A DNA stretch of 64,000 nucleotides from Eubacterium sp. (GTDB lineage Bacteria; Bacillota; Clostridia; Peptostreptococcales; Anaerovoracaceae). Made by a program: the position numbers and the translations under genes. The number at the start of each line of letters is the position of its first letter. Position 1 is the stretch's first letter. Below, piece after piece: positions 17,450 to 26,324 of this stretch. The notes beneath the pieces were generated by a model that searched no databases, had not been told where the DNA came from, and saw only the letters and a list, made by a program, of their open reading frames with translations. The stretch spans positions 24,755 to 88,754 of the forward strand of contig JAFWHX010000010.1 of assembly GCA_017533915.1 (NCBI GenBank), read 5' to 3'.

Positions 17450-19282
17450 ATGGATGAGATACTGAAAAAATCTCATATTCTTATTCTTATCGCTATCCTT
17501 ATCGGAGCGGTCGTATTCATGTCCAGGCCGACATACGCAGGCGGCGCATTTTCCGAAGTGCCGGGCGCAGTGAAGACCACGGATTTTGATGCGAAAGCAA
17601 AGACGGCCAAGGTCACCGTCAGATGGAGCAAAGCCTATTCGCGCATGGATGACGGGACTATCGCAGACGTCTCCGGATATGAGATAGAATATGCGAAGAA
17701 AGCAGATTTCACTGATGCGAAGACCGTGAGAAAGAACTCAAAATCGAACAAAGCCACGATCAAGCTGAAGGACCTCAACACAAAGAAAAAATATAACAAG
17801 TATATCGGCCAGTATTCTTTCAGGGTCAGGAGCTACGTGAGAGTTGACGGCGAGAAGGTCTGCTCCAAGTGGTCCATTGTGTCAGACGCGAACAAAGTGA
17901 AGGTGTACGCTCCAGTGACTCTCAAGTCGATCAAAGCCGACCGCAATACTGTAACAGCTGAATGGACAAAGCCGGCAGGCGCCAAAGGCTACATAGTATA
18001 CGGCAGGAAAGCCGGTGCAAAGAAGTGGAAGAAGAAAGCCACGATCAAAGATCCTGAAGTCACTGAATTCAAAGAAGAAGATCTTTCGTATTCATGTGAA
18101 TATGTTTATTCTGTCGTTTCATACCGCACACAGACATCTCAGGATCCGAGCCGGCTCAGCACAAGCTATCTGAAGATCCTGGATGATGGAGAAAATGTAT
18201 ACAGAGTATCGACTTCAGCATTTACCGTTGATACTCCAAAACTCAGAGCAGTGTTCGATGAAGATGTCCTTGACATCACATGGTACGCATCTGAAGGAGC
18301 AGAAGAGTACTGCATACAGTTCTCTACGAAGAAAGACTTTCCGGATACGGATGCCACGAAGTCAATTAACTTCACGAAAGATATGATCATAGACGATATG
18401 CAGTCATACACTATGGAGCGTGACGACGTGGATCAGAAGAACTACTATGTCCGCGTCAGAGCAGAAGCTGAGTATAAAAACAAGCGATACACTTCAGAGT
18501 GGTCAGACGTCAAGTTCGCGGAGTACGGAGCCGGCGTATATAAGATAATCTATGACGGCAACGGAGCATCAGATGGAGAAATGAATCCGAGCACAGTAGG
18601 CGGCAGTGAAGATTTTGATCTTCCGGATAATAAATTCAGCCGCAGAGGATACACCTTCGTCGGATGGTGCACTGAAGAAAAGAACCAGCTCTATCTCGAC
18701 ACTGAGTCCCCGATCCAGATAGGAATGCCGGACTATGCCGAGAACGCGACTGTAAAAGATCTGGCAGATGCCGGAGGAAACATCACACTGTATGCATGCT
18801 GGCAGGGATCAGGGCCTGAAGCAGCAGCCGACTGGGCAGTAACGATCGCAGCAGATGACGAGTTCTGCTACGGACCTAAAGTGAAGAACCATTGCTTTTT
18901 CTGTAAGGGCGGCGAAAAGCACTATATATGCAATGCTCTCGTTGCAGCAGCATATACACACGGAATGCCGTACTTCAAAGGCTACAGGTCAGGCAGCACA
19001 GACTGGAAATGGTGGGTCAAGAACGGATTCTCAGATGTAGGTGAAAATGTTCCGGTCGAAGATATCCGCAAGGGCGACGTGATCTGCTGCTGGAACGGAT
19101 CAAGATGGGGCCACATCATGATAGCCGCGACAGACGGAAATATCGAGGATCCTAAAGTAGCACATGCAGCGGGAAGAGGCGCAGACAAGAAGGGGACAGC
19201 GCCGACAACTATCCGCGAAGACAAGATGGCCAAGCGCCTCGCGAGATACAGCAAGTACCACGTAGTAAGATACGAAGGCTAG
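17450..19282 (+). CDS. secreted multi-domain protein: FN3-like modules, InlB B-repeat, C-terminal NlpC/CHAP-like peptidase
   Basis: 610 residues with GGAGG before ATG. It opens with an export signal or membrane anchor (ILILIAILIGAVVFM). Three FN3-like modules follow (about 35-365; WSKAYS, WTKPAGAKGY and ITWYASEGAEEY strands). A Listeria-Bacteroides/InlB B-repeat spans about 365-440 (IIYDGNGASDGEMN, GYTFVGWCTE, LYACW). The last 150 residues contain C494 in HYICNALVAAAY and H555 in RWGHIMIAA, the Cys/His order of NlpC/P60 or CHAP amidases. It is likely a cell-wall hydrolase or surface adhesin. The last codons are repeated downstream. Confidence 0.8.
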   Translation: MDEILKKSHILILIAILIGAVVFMSRPTYAGGAFSEVPGAVKTTDFDAKAKTAKVTVRWSKAYSRMDDGTIADVSGYEIEYAKKADFTDAKTVRKNSKSNKATIKLKDLNTKKKYNKYIGQYSFRVRSYVRVDGEKVCSKWSIVSDANKVKVYAPVTLKSIKADRNTVTAEWTKPAGAKGYIVYGRKAGAKKWKKKATIKDPEVTEFKEEDLSYSCEYVYSVVSYRTQTSQDPSRLSTSYLKILDDGENVYRVSTSAFTVDTPKLRAVFDEDVLDITWYASEGAEEYCIQFSTKKDFPDTDATKSINFTKDMIIDDMQSYTMERDDVDQKNYYVRVRAEAEYKNKRYTSEWSDVKFAEYGAGVYKIIYDGNGASDGEMNPSTVGGSEDFDLPDNKFSRRGYTFVGWCTEEKNQLYLDTESPIQIGMPDYAENATVKDLADAGGNITLYACWQGSGPEAAADWAVTIAADDEFCYGPKVKNHCFFCKGGEKHYICNALVAAAYTHGMPYFKGYRSGSTDWKWWVKNGFSDVGENVPVEDIRKGDVICCWNGSRWGHIMIAATDGNIEDPKVAHAAGRGADKKGTAPTTIREDKMAKRLARYSKYHVVRYEG

Positions 19283-19352
19283 CACAGCAGCGCGAAACGA
19301 TACAAAGGTTGGCGATAACAGCGTGATAAAATACGAAGGTTAGCATAGCATT
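19261..19352 (+). repeat. tandem copies of the preceding gene's 3' end
   Basis: The last codons of the preceding gene (GTA GTA AGA TAC GAA GGC TAG) recur at about 19292 as GCG AAA CGA TAC AAA GGT TGG and at about 19323 as GTG ATA AAA TAC GAA GGT TAG, spaced about 31 bp. A weaker fourth copy follows. The third copy still encodes VIKYEG-stop beside VVRYEG-stop. Confidence 0.75.
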
Positions 19353-19438
19353 GTGATACAGCGCAAAGGTACGCAGTACTATTACGAACGAGCGCGAGAC
19401 ATCGTGAATGTTGCGCAGGACCAGGAAATAGTATATAA

Positions 19439-19475
19439 ACCCGGCCGGGATCTCATTCCCGAGCCGGGTATTTCT
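19439..19475 (+). terminator. Rho-independent terminator
   Basis: ACCCGGC (19439-19445) pairs with GCCGGGT (19463-19469), with an inner GGGA/TCCC pairing, followed by ATTTCTTT. It ends the secreted-protein unit. The gap 19283-19692 holds this, the 3'-end copies and one diverged array-D repeat. Confidence 0.7.
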
Positions 19476-19540
19476 TTGCAATTTCTAAAATGCTGTTGCG
19501 GATGCAGAAGCGAGCTTGGATTTATATGACAAACATGTTG

Positions 19541-19617
19541 TTCTGGTTGGCTTTTTGATGGTTTTTTGTGAAACGAGTTGGCTTTTGCAAAAATATGCCC
19601 AAAAGCCAACCAACTTT
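19541..19617 (+). repeat. single diverged copy of the array-D 93-bp repeat
   Basis: TTCTGGTTGGCTTTTTGAT, then GTGAAACGAGTTGGCTTTTG and AAAAGCCAACCAAC reproduce the order and spacing of the 9609-9808 array (about 59 bp from one arm to the next). This shows that the repeat is dispersed. Confidence 0.8.
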
Positions 19618-19692
19618 TTGCTTTAGAAAAAAGAACAAATGTTTGCATTTGATGTATGCGTGTGATAGACTTGAATCATAAGGAGGGTGAGG

Positions 19693-19962
19693 GTGATTGC
19701 CATGAAGATGCTCAGACAGCAGGTGGATATGATCGCGGTGTTTCATAAGAATGAGCCGCCGGAGCCTTACAAGTTCAGATATACCAGAGACGGAAAAGAT
19801 TTTGATATTAAAGTGGACAAGGTGCTGGACATAACGCTTGATCATTACGGCAACACACGGAATTACACGTACCGCTGTCAGAGCATAATCGGAAGGCGCG
19901 AGCGCGTATTTGAGCTAAAGTATATCGGTAGCAGCGTTACATGGGAGCTCTATAAGATATAA
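19693..19962 (+). CDS. small conserved protein of unknown function
   Basis: 89 residues from GTG 19693, which has AGGAGGG at 19681-19687; ATG 19702 is an alternative. The protein is basic, with alternating short strands (KFRYTRDGKDF, YRCQSII, ELKYIGS) and no membrane segment or signal. I think it belongs to a family of small uncharacterised clostridial proteins but cannot name it. Its C-terminal SVTWELYKI-stop is re-encoded just downstream. Confidence 0.65.
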   Translation: MIAMKMLRQQVDMIAVFHKNEPPEPYKFRYTRDGKDFDIKVDKVLDITLDHYGNTRNYTYRCQSIIGRRERVFELKYIGSSVTWELYKI

Positions 19963-20010
19963 TGGAATCAGGCGCAGTGTTACGTGGGAACTGTATAAGA
20001 TATGATTTGA
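19930..20010 (+). repeat. re-encoded 3' end (SVTWELYKI-stop) in tandem
   Basis: AGC GTT ACA TGG GAG CTC TAT AAG ATA TAA, the gene end, is followed at about 41 bp by AGT GTT ACG TGG GAA CTG TAT AAG ATA TGA. All differences are synonymous third-position changes plus one stop swapped for another. Confidence 0.85.
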
Positions 20011-20017
20011 CGAATAC

Positions 20018-20671
20018 CTACTCGACGTGTGACTTCCTGCCACTAATGCAGAAGTAGAGGATCGCGCAGATCGCGCCGCCAAGGATCACAAGGCCAAAGA
20101 TCGCCATCGCTTCATGGAAGAAGAACTGACTTGGAAGTACGTATATGACCGGGTCAACTGACGGATCGAACATCCAGAGGTCGTTTCCGAATGAAAGCTC
20201 GTGGAAAAGCACGAAGAACTTTTCCCATGCAAAAGCAGCAAATATGCCGAGTAATACCGGAAGTACGATAGTAATGCCGGAAGCATATTTCAGATAATTG
20301 AAGCCTAGATCTTTTTTCCGTGCAATCAAGATCACAACGGCAGAGAGGAGACCGAAGATGATAAATCCCCACCCGAAGAACAGAAACAATACGCGTGCTT
20401 CGCAGAAATGCTGGGCTGCGCCTTCAGACAAAGTAAAGTGCCTGAACTCAAGCTTGTCTGGTCCAAATACACAGTTGTAGTCTATCAAAGTGTTATAATC
20501 CTGCATCAGCTCATCTTCAGTCAGGCCGCTTACCTGAGTAAGGTCATACCGGTCGATGTCTGCACGATAAATAAAGCGGAAGTTGAGCGCAAGCGTTACT
20601 GCCGCTGAGATTATGAACATTGCGAGGATCATACCCGATATTATATGGAACAAAGTGTGTTTTATATTCAT
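20018..20671 (-). CDS. TIGR01906 / DUF1461 family integral membrane protein
   Basis: 217 residues, four or five membrane helices. The external loop after helix 1 has DELMQDYNTLIDYN, and then FRHFTLSEGAAQHFCEARVLF, the hallmark of DUF1461 proteins of Firmicutes. Function unknown. It is transcribed alone on the minus strand, between two plus-strand small-protein genes, and the upstream region carries a 27-bp tandem repeat. Confidence 0.82.
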   Translation of the reverse strand: MNIKHTLFHIISGMILAMFIISAAVTLALNFRFIYRADIDRYDLTQVSGLTEDELMQDYNTLIDYNCVFGPDKLEFRHFTLSEGAAQHFCEARVLFLFFGWGFIIFGLLSAVVILIARKKDLGFNYLKYASGITIVLPVLLGIFAAFAWEKFFVLFHELSFGNDLWMFDPSVDPVIYVLPSQFFFHEAMAIFGLVILGGAICAILYFCISGRKSHVE

Positions 20672-20684
20672 ACTAGTAATACTA

Positions 20685-20762
20685 TCACATTTTACGTTCT
20701 GGTAATAGCGTCATATTTTTTCGTTCTGGTAATAGTACCACATTTTACGTTGACGGTATTGG
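20685..20762. repeat. about 27-bp tandem repeat, three units
   Basis: CACATTTTACGTTCTGGTAA-type units start near 20685, 20709 and 20736 with moderate divergence. They lie in the shared upstream region of the divergent DUF1461 and NTF2-like genes and could affect either promoter. Confidence 0.7.
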
Positions 20763-20891
20763 CTCATAAATGTAAAATCTAATTATAGAGGTGCCGGATA
20801 TACTCTGGTAGTACTGAAGAATCTGACATTGCCGGAGGCACAGGCGCCGAAGATCAAAACAAAATACATGGCATCCGGACGGAGGTATCGT

Positions 20892-21311
20892 ATGCTGAAG
20901 ACACCGCTTGAGAATGAGGTGACGGACTACTACCGCAGTGTATACAAGAGCGTGATAGATGAGGACCTGGACGTGCTTTCAGAAGTGCTTGACGAAGGCT
21001 TTGTATTCACGAAGTTGTCAGGAGAAGAGCAGGACAGGGAAACGTTCTTTGAAGAGCTCAGATCTGAAGCGCTTAATGTTTATTCCGAGAACGTAGAGAG
21101 GATCTACGTAAAGAATGAAGGCGATACACTTAACGTCCGCGGGCGCAGCAAAATAAATGTTTCGATCGACGGGAGCAAGCGCAGGATAAAGAAGATACAG
21201 CTCGACCTGGTGCTGAAGAAGACCAGTGAGGGCGAAGACCCTGATACGGGTGAGCTCAGACCGGAGTTGACGAAGTGGCGTGTGATGAGCGCAAAAGCCG
21301 CAATATACTGA
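20892..21311 (+). CDS. small NTF2/SnoaL-like fold protein (tentative)
   Basis: 139 residues from ATG 20892, which has GGACGGAGG six bases upstream; the frame is open further back but without a good start. N-terminal helices (ENEVTDYYRSVYKSVIDEDL) and LSEVLDEGFVFTKLSG, then four strands (INVSIDGSKRR, KIQLDLVLKK, WRVMSAKAAIY), look like the cone-shaped NTF2/SnoaL fold. No catalytic residues can be assigned. Confidence 0.6.
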   Translation: MLKTPLENEVTDYYRSVYKSVIDEDLDVLSEVLDEGFVFTKLSGEEQDRETFFEELRSEALNVYSENVERIYVKNEGDTLNVRGRSKINVSIDGSKRRIKKIQLDLVLKKTSEGEDPDTGELRPELTKWRVMSAKAAIY

Positions 21312-21363
21312 TAGACAGATCGCACGCATATAGAATCAGGATTGTGATCTACAGGATATAGAT

Positions 21364-21520
21364 GCCCGGCAGCGACCAGGAGAAAGAATAGTGTCTGGCT
21401 GCGACCGGGAGAATAGGCAGTGCCCGGCTGCGACCGGGAGAAAAGACAATGCCCGGCAGCGACCGGGAGAAAAGACAATGCCCGGCTGCGACCGGGAGAA
21501 AGGGCAGAGCCCGGCTTTAC
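21364..21520 (+). repeat. 29-bp tandem repeat, five units plus a partial sixth
   Basis: GCCCGGC(A/T)GCGACCGGGAGA units start at 21364, 21393, 21422, 21451, 21480 and 21509, an exact 29-bp period. Each can form a small CCCGGnnGCGACCGGG hairpin. The array sits just before the HerA-like gene start. Confidence 0.9.
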
Positions 21521-21543
21521 ACAGCCGGACCGCAGGTGGAAGC

Positions 21544-23211
21544 ATGATAAAGAATAACAGGATTTGGATAGCGAATAACGAGAAGGGCGAGAATATCGGC
21601 ATCGTCCCTAAGATGGCGAACCGCCACGGACTGGTAGCGGGTGCAACAGGTACAGGTAAGACAGTTACTTTAAAAGTCCTCGCGGAGGCTTTCAGCGATA
21701 TGGGTGTTCCTGTGTTCATGGCTGATGTTAAAGGCGATATCTCTGGTATCGCGGATCCGGGGCACGAATCAGAGGATATGCTGAAGAGGATCGAGAGATT
21801 CGGCCTTGCGGACGCAGGATTCGCGTTCAAGGGCTACCCTGTGAATATCTGGGATATATACGGTAAGAACGGCATCCAGCTGAGGACTACGATATCTGAA
21901 ATGGGGCCGGTGCTCCTATCTCGTATACTAGGCCTGAACGACCTTCAGAGCGACATTCTGAGCGTCGTGTTCAAGATCGCTGACGACAACCAGCTGCTTT
22001 TGATCGACACCAAAGACCTCAAGTCGATGCTTGCCTGGGTGGACGAGCATGCTCAGGATCTGCAGATGGAATACGGTAAGATCAGCTCATCTTCGATCGG
22101 CGTCATAACGAGAGCGATCGTTTCGCTGGAATCCGCCGGAGGCGACGTATTCTTCGGCGAACCTGATCTTGAGATAACAGACTGGCTGCAGACGAATGTC
22201 GACGGACGCGGAGTGATCAACGTCCTCGACAGCTCCAGCTTAATAAATAACGGTAAGCTTTACTCCACGTTCCTTCTCTGGCTGATGTCCGAGCTTTTCG
22301 AGACGCTTCCGGAGGTAGGCGATCTGGATAAGCCGAAGATGGTGTTCTTCTTTGATGAAGCACATCTGCTGTTCGATGATGCGCCGAAAGTTTTGCTCGA
22401 CAAGATCGAACAGGTCGTAAAGCTGATCCGCTCGAAAGGCGTCGGCATCTATTTCTGTACCCAGAATCCGCGCGACATTCCGGATGGTGTGCTTGCACAG
22501 CTCGGGAATAAGATAGAGCATGGACTGCGCGCATATACTCCGGCTGATCAAAAATCAGTTCGCGCCGCTGCGGACTCCTTCCGCGAAAATCCTGATTTTG
22601 ACACATTCCAGACGATACTGGAGCTTGGGACCGGTGAAGCCGTCGTGTCGTTCCTTGGTGATGACGGCATACCTGAGATGGCGGAAAAAGTCGCGGTGCT
22701 GCCGCCGCAGTGCTCGTTCGGACAGATCTCGGAAGAGCGCCGTGACAATATCATAAAGGGAAGTCTTTTCTACAGTAAATATGCTATAGGCGTGGACAAC
22801 ATGTCGGCATACGAACACTTGATCGCGGCGCGCGCAAAGGTCGCGGAGGAAAAGGAAGCGGCGGCAAGAGCGGCTGAAGAAGCAAAGCTTGCAGAGAAGG
22901 CTGAGAAAGAAGCCGCTAAGGAAGCGGAGAAGCAGGCAAAAGCTGAAGCAAAAGAGCAGGAGCGCCTGGAGAAGCTCTACGCGAAGGAGGCTGAGAAGCA
23001 GGCGAAAGCTCAGGAGAAGGAAGCCCAGAAAGCCGCAAAGGCAAAAGAGCGTGCTATGAAGTCCATAGGGAACTCAGTGATGGGAACGATCGGACGCGAG
23101 CTTGGAAAGAACCTGGGCGGAAAGACTGGGTCGAGCTTCGGAAAGACACTTGGAGGAAATACAGGAGCAAGCCTTGCGAGGGGACTCTTCGGGACTTTGT
23201 TCAAGGGCTGA
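21544..23211 (+). CDS. HerA-like ATPase, DUF853 family
   Basis: 555 residues from ATG 21544 (GGTGGAAGC upstream); the frame extends further back only through the 29-bp repeats. Walker A is GATGTGKT (about residue 32), followed by ADVKGDISGIADPG, Walker B FFFDEAHLLFDD (about 264) and the arginine-region CTQNPRDIPDGVLAQLGNKI. This is the DUF853 helicase/HerA branch of P-loop ATPases, usually of unknown DNA-related role. The C-terminus is an Ala/Lys/Glu coiled coil (about 430-500), then a Gly-rich tail with SFGKTLGG repeats. FKG-stop is duplicated just after the stop codon. It precedes the HprK/PqqD unit by 27 bp and may be cotranscribed with it. Confidence 0.88.
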   Translation: MIKNNRIWIANNEKGENIGIVPKMANRHGLVAGATGTGKTVTLKVLAEAFSDMGVPVFMADVKGDISGIADPGHESEDMLKRIERFGLADAGFAFKGYPVNIWDIYGKNGIQLRTTISEMGPVLLSRILGLNDLQSDILSVVFKIADDNQLLLIDTKDLKSMLAWVDEHAQDLQMEYGKISSSSIGVITRAIVSLESAGGDVFFGEPDLEITDWLQTNVDGRGVINVLDSSSLINNGKLYSTFLLWLMSELFETLPEVGDLDKPKMVFFFDEAHLLFDDAPKVLLDKIEQVVKLIRSKGVGIYFCTQNPRDIPDGVLAQLGNKIEHGLRAYTPADQKSVRAAADSFRENPDFDTFQTILELGTGEAVVSFLGDDGIPEMAEKVAVLPPQCSFGQISEERRDNIIKGSLFYSKYAIGVDNMSAYEHLIAARAKVAEEKEAAARAAEEAKLAEKAEKEAAKEAEKQAKAEAKEQERLEKLYAKEAEKQAKAQEKEAQKAAKAKERAMKSIGNSVMGTIGRELGKNLGGKTGSSFGKTLGGNTGASLARGLFGTLFKG

Positions 23212-23238
23212 TAGATTTAAGGGCTGATTGAGTAGATC

Positions 23239-23940
23239 ATGTTCAGTATAAAAATAGCAGACCATGTGTTTGACATAGACAATAGATATCCATATCTGGA
23301 AGATCTCTGCAGGGACTATCTGACGGATGAGCGGAACGGTCGATATATCAGTGTTTCTGATGAAGAAATGGAGCGCGAACAGTCACCGGATGCTGAGTTC
23401 CCTCCGGAATACCATGAGAGCACAGCGGTCTACAGGAAAATTTGTGAGCTGCTGATACCAGATGGGATCTTTCTGTTTCACTGCTCAGCTGTAAGTATAG
23501 ACGGCAGAGCGGTCTTGTTCGGGGCGCCCAGCGGAACAGGTAAATCCACACACGCAAAGCTGTGGCGTCAGGTCTTTGATGACAGAGTACAGATAATAAA
23601 CGACGATAAGCCGCTGATACGTATAGACGGAGATACAGTTCTGGTCTATGGCACGCCGTGGGCCGGCAAGCATTCGATGCAGACAAACATAAACGTGCCT
23701 GTGAGGGCTTTGTTCATGCTTGAGAGAGCTAAGGAGAACAGTGTCGAGACGCTGTCGATCCATGACGCGTATCCGCTGGCTCTGAATCAGACGTACAGGC
23801 CGGACGATGTGATGCTTATGAAGAAGACGCTGGAGCTGATGAACGGACTGCTGGACAGAGTACCGGTATACAGGCTGAAGTGCAGCATATCAGAAGATGC
23901 AGTAAATACCGCATATTCGGTGATAGGAGATAAAAGATGA
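23239..23940 (+). CDS. HPr-kinase-like protein (peptide-modification kinase type)
   Basis: 233 residues. The HCSAVSIDGRAVLF strand leads into Walker A GAPSGTGKST (residues 95-104, Lys102), then INDDKPLIR and YGTPWAGK, the layout of HprK-related kinases found in peptide natural-product loci such as lasso-peptide kinases, rather than true HPr kinase (no HPr-kinase N-terminal domain). It opens a tight five-gene unit: its stop overlaps the PqqD start (ATGA). No good ribosome site is visible. It probably phosphorylates a peptide or protein bound by the PqqD partner; the substrate is not in view. Confidence 0.85.
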   Translation: MFSIKIADHVFDIDNRYPYLEDLCRDYLTDERNGRYISVSDEEMEREQSPDAEFPPEYHESTAVYRKICELLIPDGIFLFHCSAVSIDGRAVLFGAPSGTGKSTHAKLWRQVFDDRVQIINDDKPLIRIDGDTVLVYGTPWAGKHSMQTNINVPVRALFMLERAKENSVETLSIHDAYPLALNQTYRPDDVMLMKKTLELMNGLLDRVPVYRLKCSISEDAVNTAYSVIGDKR

Positions 23941-24203
23941 AACTTAAGAGCGGGATAGTCTTTGATAAGAGTGGAGATGACTATATTGCTGTTGCTACCG
24001 GTGAGGCCGGGAGAGTGTTCAATGGATTTCTTCGCAGTAACAAAACGGCTGATTTTATCATGCATGAGCTTCAGGATGATAAGTCGGAAGATGATCTGGT
24101 GAATGCACTGCTTGAGCGCTATGATGTAGATGAAGAGACTGCGCGAAACGACGTGAAGCGTATTCTGTCAGTGTTAAAAGACGCAGGGCTTCTTGATGGA
24201 TAG
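23937..24203 (+). CDS. PqqD family protein (RiPP recognition element)
   Basis: 88 residues, the normal size of a free-standing PqqD. GIVFDKSGDDYIAVATG, the VFNGFLRSNKTADFIMHEL turn and the helical C-terminus (LLERYDVDEETARNDVKRIL) match the winged-helix fold that binds leader peptides in PQQ, lasso and other RiPP pathways. It overlaps both neighbours, so it is translationally coupled. Its presence is the main reason for calling this unit a peptide-processing system. Confidence 0.85.
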   Translation: MKLKSGIVFDKSGDDYIAVATGEAGRVFNGFLRSNKTADFIMHELQDDKSEDDLVNALLERYDVDEETARNDVKRILSVLKDAGLLDG

Positions 24204-24624
24204 TGATAATATCAGAGAACTGAAGGAGAAAGGAAAGTATCTGAGCGTTCCAGCTGGAAACAGTATGGAACCGCTTTTTCATGATAAAGAAAATGTAGTT
24301 GAGATAGTCGTGCCTCAAAAGCCCGTCAGGCCCGGTGACATCGTTTTGTTCATTAGAGAGGATGGCACCAGCGTTATACACAGAGTTGTTGAGGAAGCGG
24401 CAGGCGGATACTATATACGCGGTGATAATTGTATGGAAAAGGAATATGTTCCGTCAGAAAAGATAGCAGGAATATGCACGCGTTTCTATATCAAGGGCAG
24501 ATGGGTATCTGTTGATGACCGGAGATATCGGCTGTATGTAGCGTTATGGGGCGGGCTTTATCCGGTAAGACAGCTTGCCTGGAAACTGAAGAAGACTGTT
24601 CGAGGATTGATAAGATCTGAATAA
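24196..24624 (+). CDS. S24/S26 signal-peptidase-like protein without membrane anchor
   Basis: 142 residues from ATG 24196 (an adjacent TTG 24193 is possible). The nucleophile region is AGNSMEPLF with S23, the conserved strand is PGDIVLF, and VIHRVV carries H62 where bacterial signal peptidases have lysine, so this looks like the Ser/His (SipW or ER) type. GDNCMEKE is the third box. There is no N-terminal helix, only a basic amphipathic C-terminus. A protease that removes a leader from the cargo of the ABC exporter is the natural inference. Confidence 0.78.
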   Translation: MDSDNIRELKEKGKYLSVPAGNSMEPLFHDKENVVEIVVPQKPVRPGDIVLFIREDGTSVIHRVVEEAAGGYYIRGDNCMEKEYVPSEKIAGICTRFYIKGRWVSVDDRRYRLYVALWGGLYPVRQLAWKLKKTVRGLIRSE

Positions 24625-26324
24625 TGCAGGATAAAAAAGACAAAACTGAATCGTCACTGATCTGGATAATCAAAGCAGTAAAGCCTGTTCTGCCTGCTGT
24701 TGTCATGCTTACAGTGGTGCAGTCGCTGCTTTCGGCTGCGCTCATCGCACAGGCGCTCATGATGAGGTCTGCTGTCGATACCGCAGTCGCCGGAAATAAA
24801 AGCGGCTTTATCACAGCTGTGGCGATACTCTTCGGGATCATAGCTTTACAGATCCTGATGAAAGCGATAGCCGGGAGGATGGATGAGTCAGTCAAAGCTG
24901 AGACTGAGAATGTCCTTAAAGAGAGATCGTACAAGGCTATACTGAACAGTTCGTATGCAGAGGTGACAGAATTCCATACCGGCGAGCTTCAGAACCGCAT
25001 GACCAATGATACAGTTGTTATCGCTGACGGAGTCGCTACGGTCATTCCGGATACTGTGGCGCTTGCCATCAGGATGGCCGGAGCTGCTGCCGTACTGTTC
25101 ATGATGGACTGGAGATTCGCTTTGATCTTTGTCTTTGGCGGTCTGATGGTCATGGCTGCGGCATATTTGTTCCGATCAAAGGCCAAGCGTCTTCATAAGA
25201 TGGTCCAGGAAGCTGACGATCATGTAAGATCGTTTCTGCAGGAGACAGTCAGCGGCATGCTCATCATCAAATCCTTCGGCAGAGAACAAAACTCATCTGA
25301 TGAAGCTTCAATCCTGATGGATAAACATAAAAAAGAACGTCTCAAGAAGAACATGTTCTCCGTGATATGCAATATTGGATTCGGAGTGATGATGAGAGGC
25401 GGATATCTGTTCGGCCTTATATGGTGTGGATTCGGCATAATAAACGGTACGATCAGCTACGGTACCCTTGCTGCGGTGCTCCAGCTGGTAGGCCAGATAC
25501 AGGCTCCGGCTGTCAGCCTTACCGGGTATCTGCCAAAGTACTTTGCGATGCTCGCTTCGGCAGAAAGACTGATGGAGCTTGAGCAGATGACACATGATAA
25601 AAGCAGCGATATCAGCAGTTCGGATGCTGAAGACGCATCTGCCTCGATCGGCTCCGGGTTCGATGATCTGGAAGTCAGGAACGTAACATTCTCATACGGC
25701 GGAGAGCATGAAGAACAGGTGCTGCAGAATGTATCACTGAACATCAAAAATGGTGAATTCATTGCGCTTCGCGGGGAGTCCGGAGCAGGGAAAAGCACGC
25801 TTCTTAAATTGATGCTTGCAGTATATGAGCCGGTTGAAGGTGAGATACTCTTCAAGTTCAAGGATGGATCAGTTAAGAGAGCCGGAGCGGATACAAGAAA
25901 GCTGCTCGCGTATGTTCCTCAGGGTCTGCTGCTATTGTCAGGGAACCTGTACGAGGCTGTGAGCTTCAGTATGAACGATGATATAGATAAAGAGAAGGTG
26001 AAAGCATCCTGTCATGCAGCCTGTGCAGATTTTGTTGATTCACTGCCTGATGGGCTGGACACAGTTATAGGCGAGTCTGGAGAAGGGCTATCGGAAGGGC
26101 AGAAGCAGAGGATCGCGATAGCGCGAGCGATATATGCCGACGCTCCGGTCATACTGCTGGACGAGGCAACATCTGCACTTGACGAGAAGACAGAATATGA
26201 GCTGCTCGAGAGGCTTCGCAGGCTGACAGACAAGACAGTCGTTATCGTGACACATAGGAAAGCGGCGCTTGAGTTTTGTGATAAAGTATATGAGATCGTT
26301 GACAGAAGGTGTGTGAAAGCATGA
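24624..26324 (+). CDS. ABC exporter, fused permease and ATPase
   Basis: 566 residues. Six membrane helices (about 15-320) are followed by a nucleotide-binding domain with Walker A GESGAGKST, Q-loop YVPQGLL, signature LSEGQKQRIAIARA, Walker B VILLDEATSALDE and H-loop VTHRKA. This is the type that exports peptides or lipids. No N-terminal C39 peptidase domain is present, so any leader removal must come from the preceding signal-peptidase-like protein. The start overlaps the previous stop (TAATG) and the end overlaps the next start (ATGA). Confidence 0.93.
   Translation: MQDKKDKTESSLIWIIKAVKPVLPAVVMLTVVQSLLSAALIAQALMMRSAVDTAVAGNKSGFITAVAILFGIIALQILMKAIAGRMDESVKAETENVLKERSYKAILNSSYAEVTEFHTGELQNRMTNDTVVIADGVATVIPDTVALAIRMAGAAAVLFMMDWRFALIFVFGGLMVMAAAYLFRSKAKRLHKMVQEADDHVRSFLQETVSGMLIIKSFGREQNSSDEASILMDKHKKERLKKNMFSVICNIGFGVMMRGGYLFGLIWCGFGIINGTISYGTLAAVLQLVGQIQAPAVSLTGYLPKYFAMLASAERLMELEQMTHDKSSDISSSDAEDASASIGSGFDDLEVRNVTFSYGGEHEEQVLQNVSLNIKNGEFIALRGESGAGKSTLLKLMLAVYEPVEGEILFKFKDGSVKRAGADTRKLLAYVPQGLLLLSGNLYEAVSFSMNDDIDKEKVKASCHAACADFVDSLPDGLDTVIGESGEGLSEGQKQRIAIARAIYADAPVILLDEATSALDEKTEYELLERLRRLTDKTVVIVTHRKAALEFCDKVYEIVDRRCVKA

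Noticed and set aside
21391-21543. N-terminal extension of the HerA-like protein
   Set aside because: It would be encoded entirely by the 29-bp repeats; ATG 21544 has a ribosome site and gives the family's normal start.
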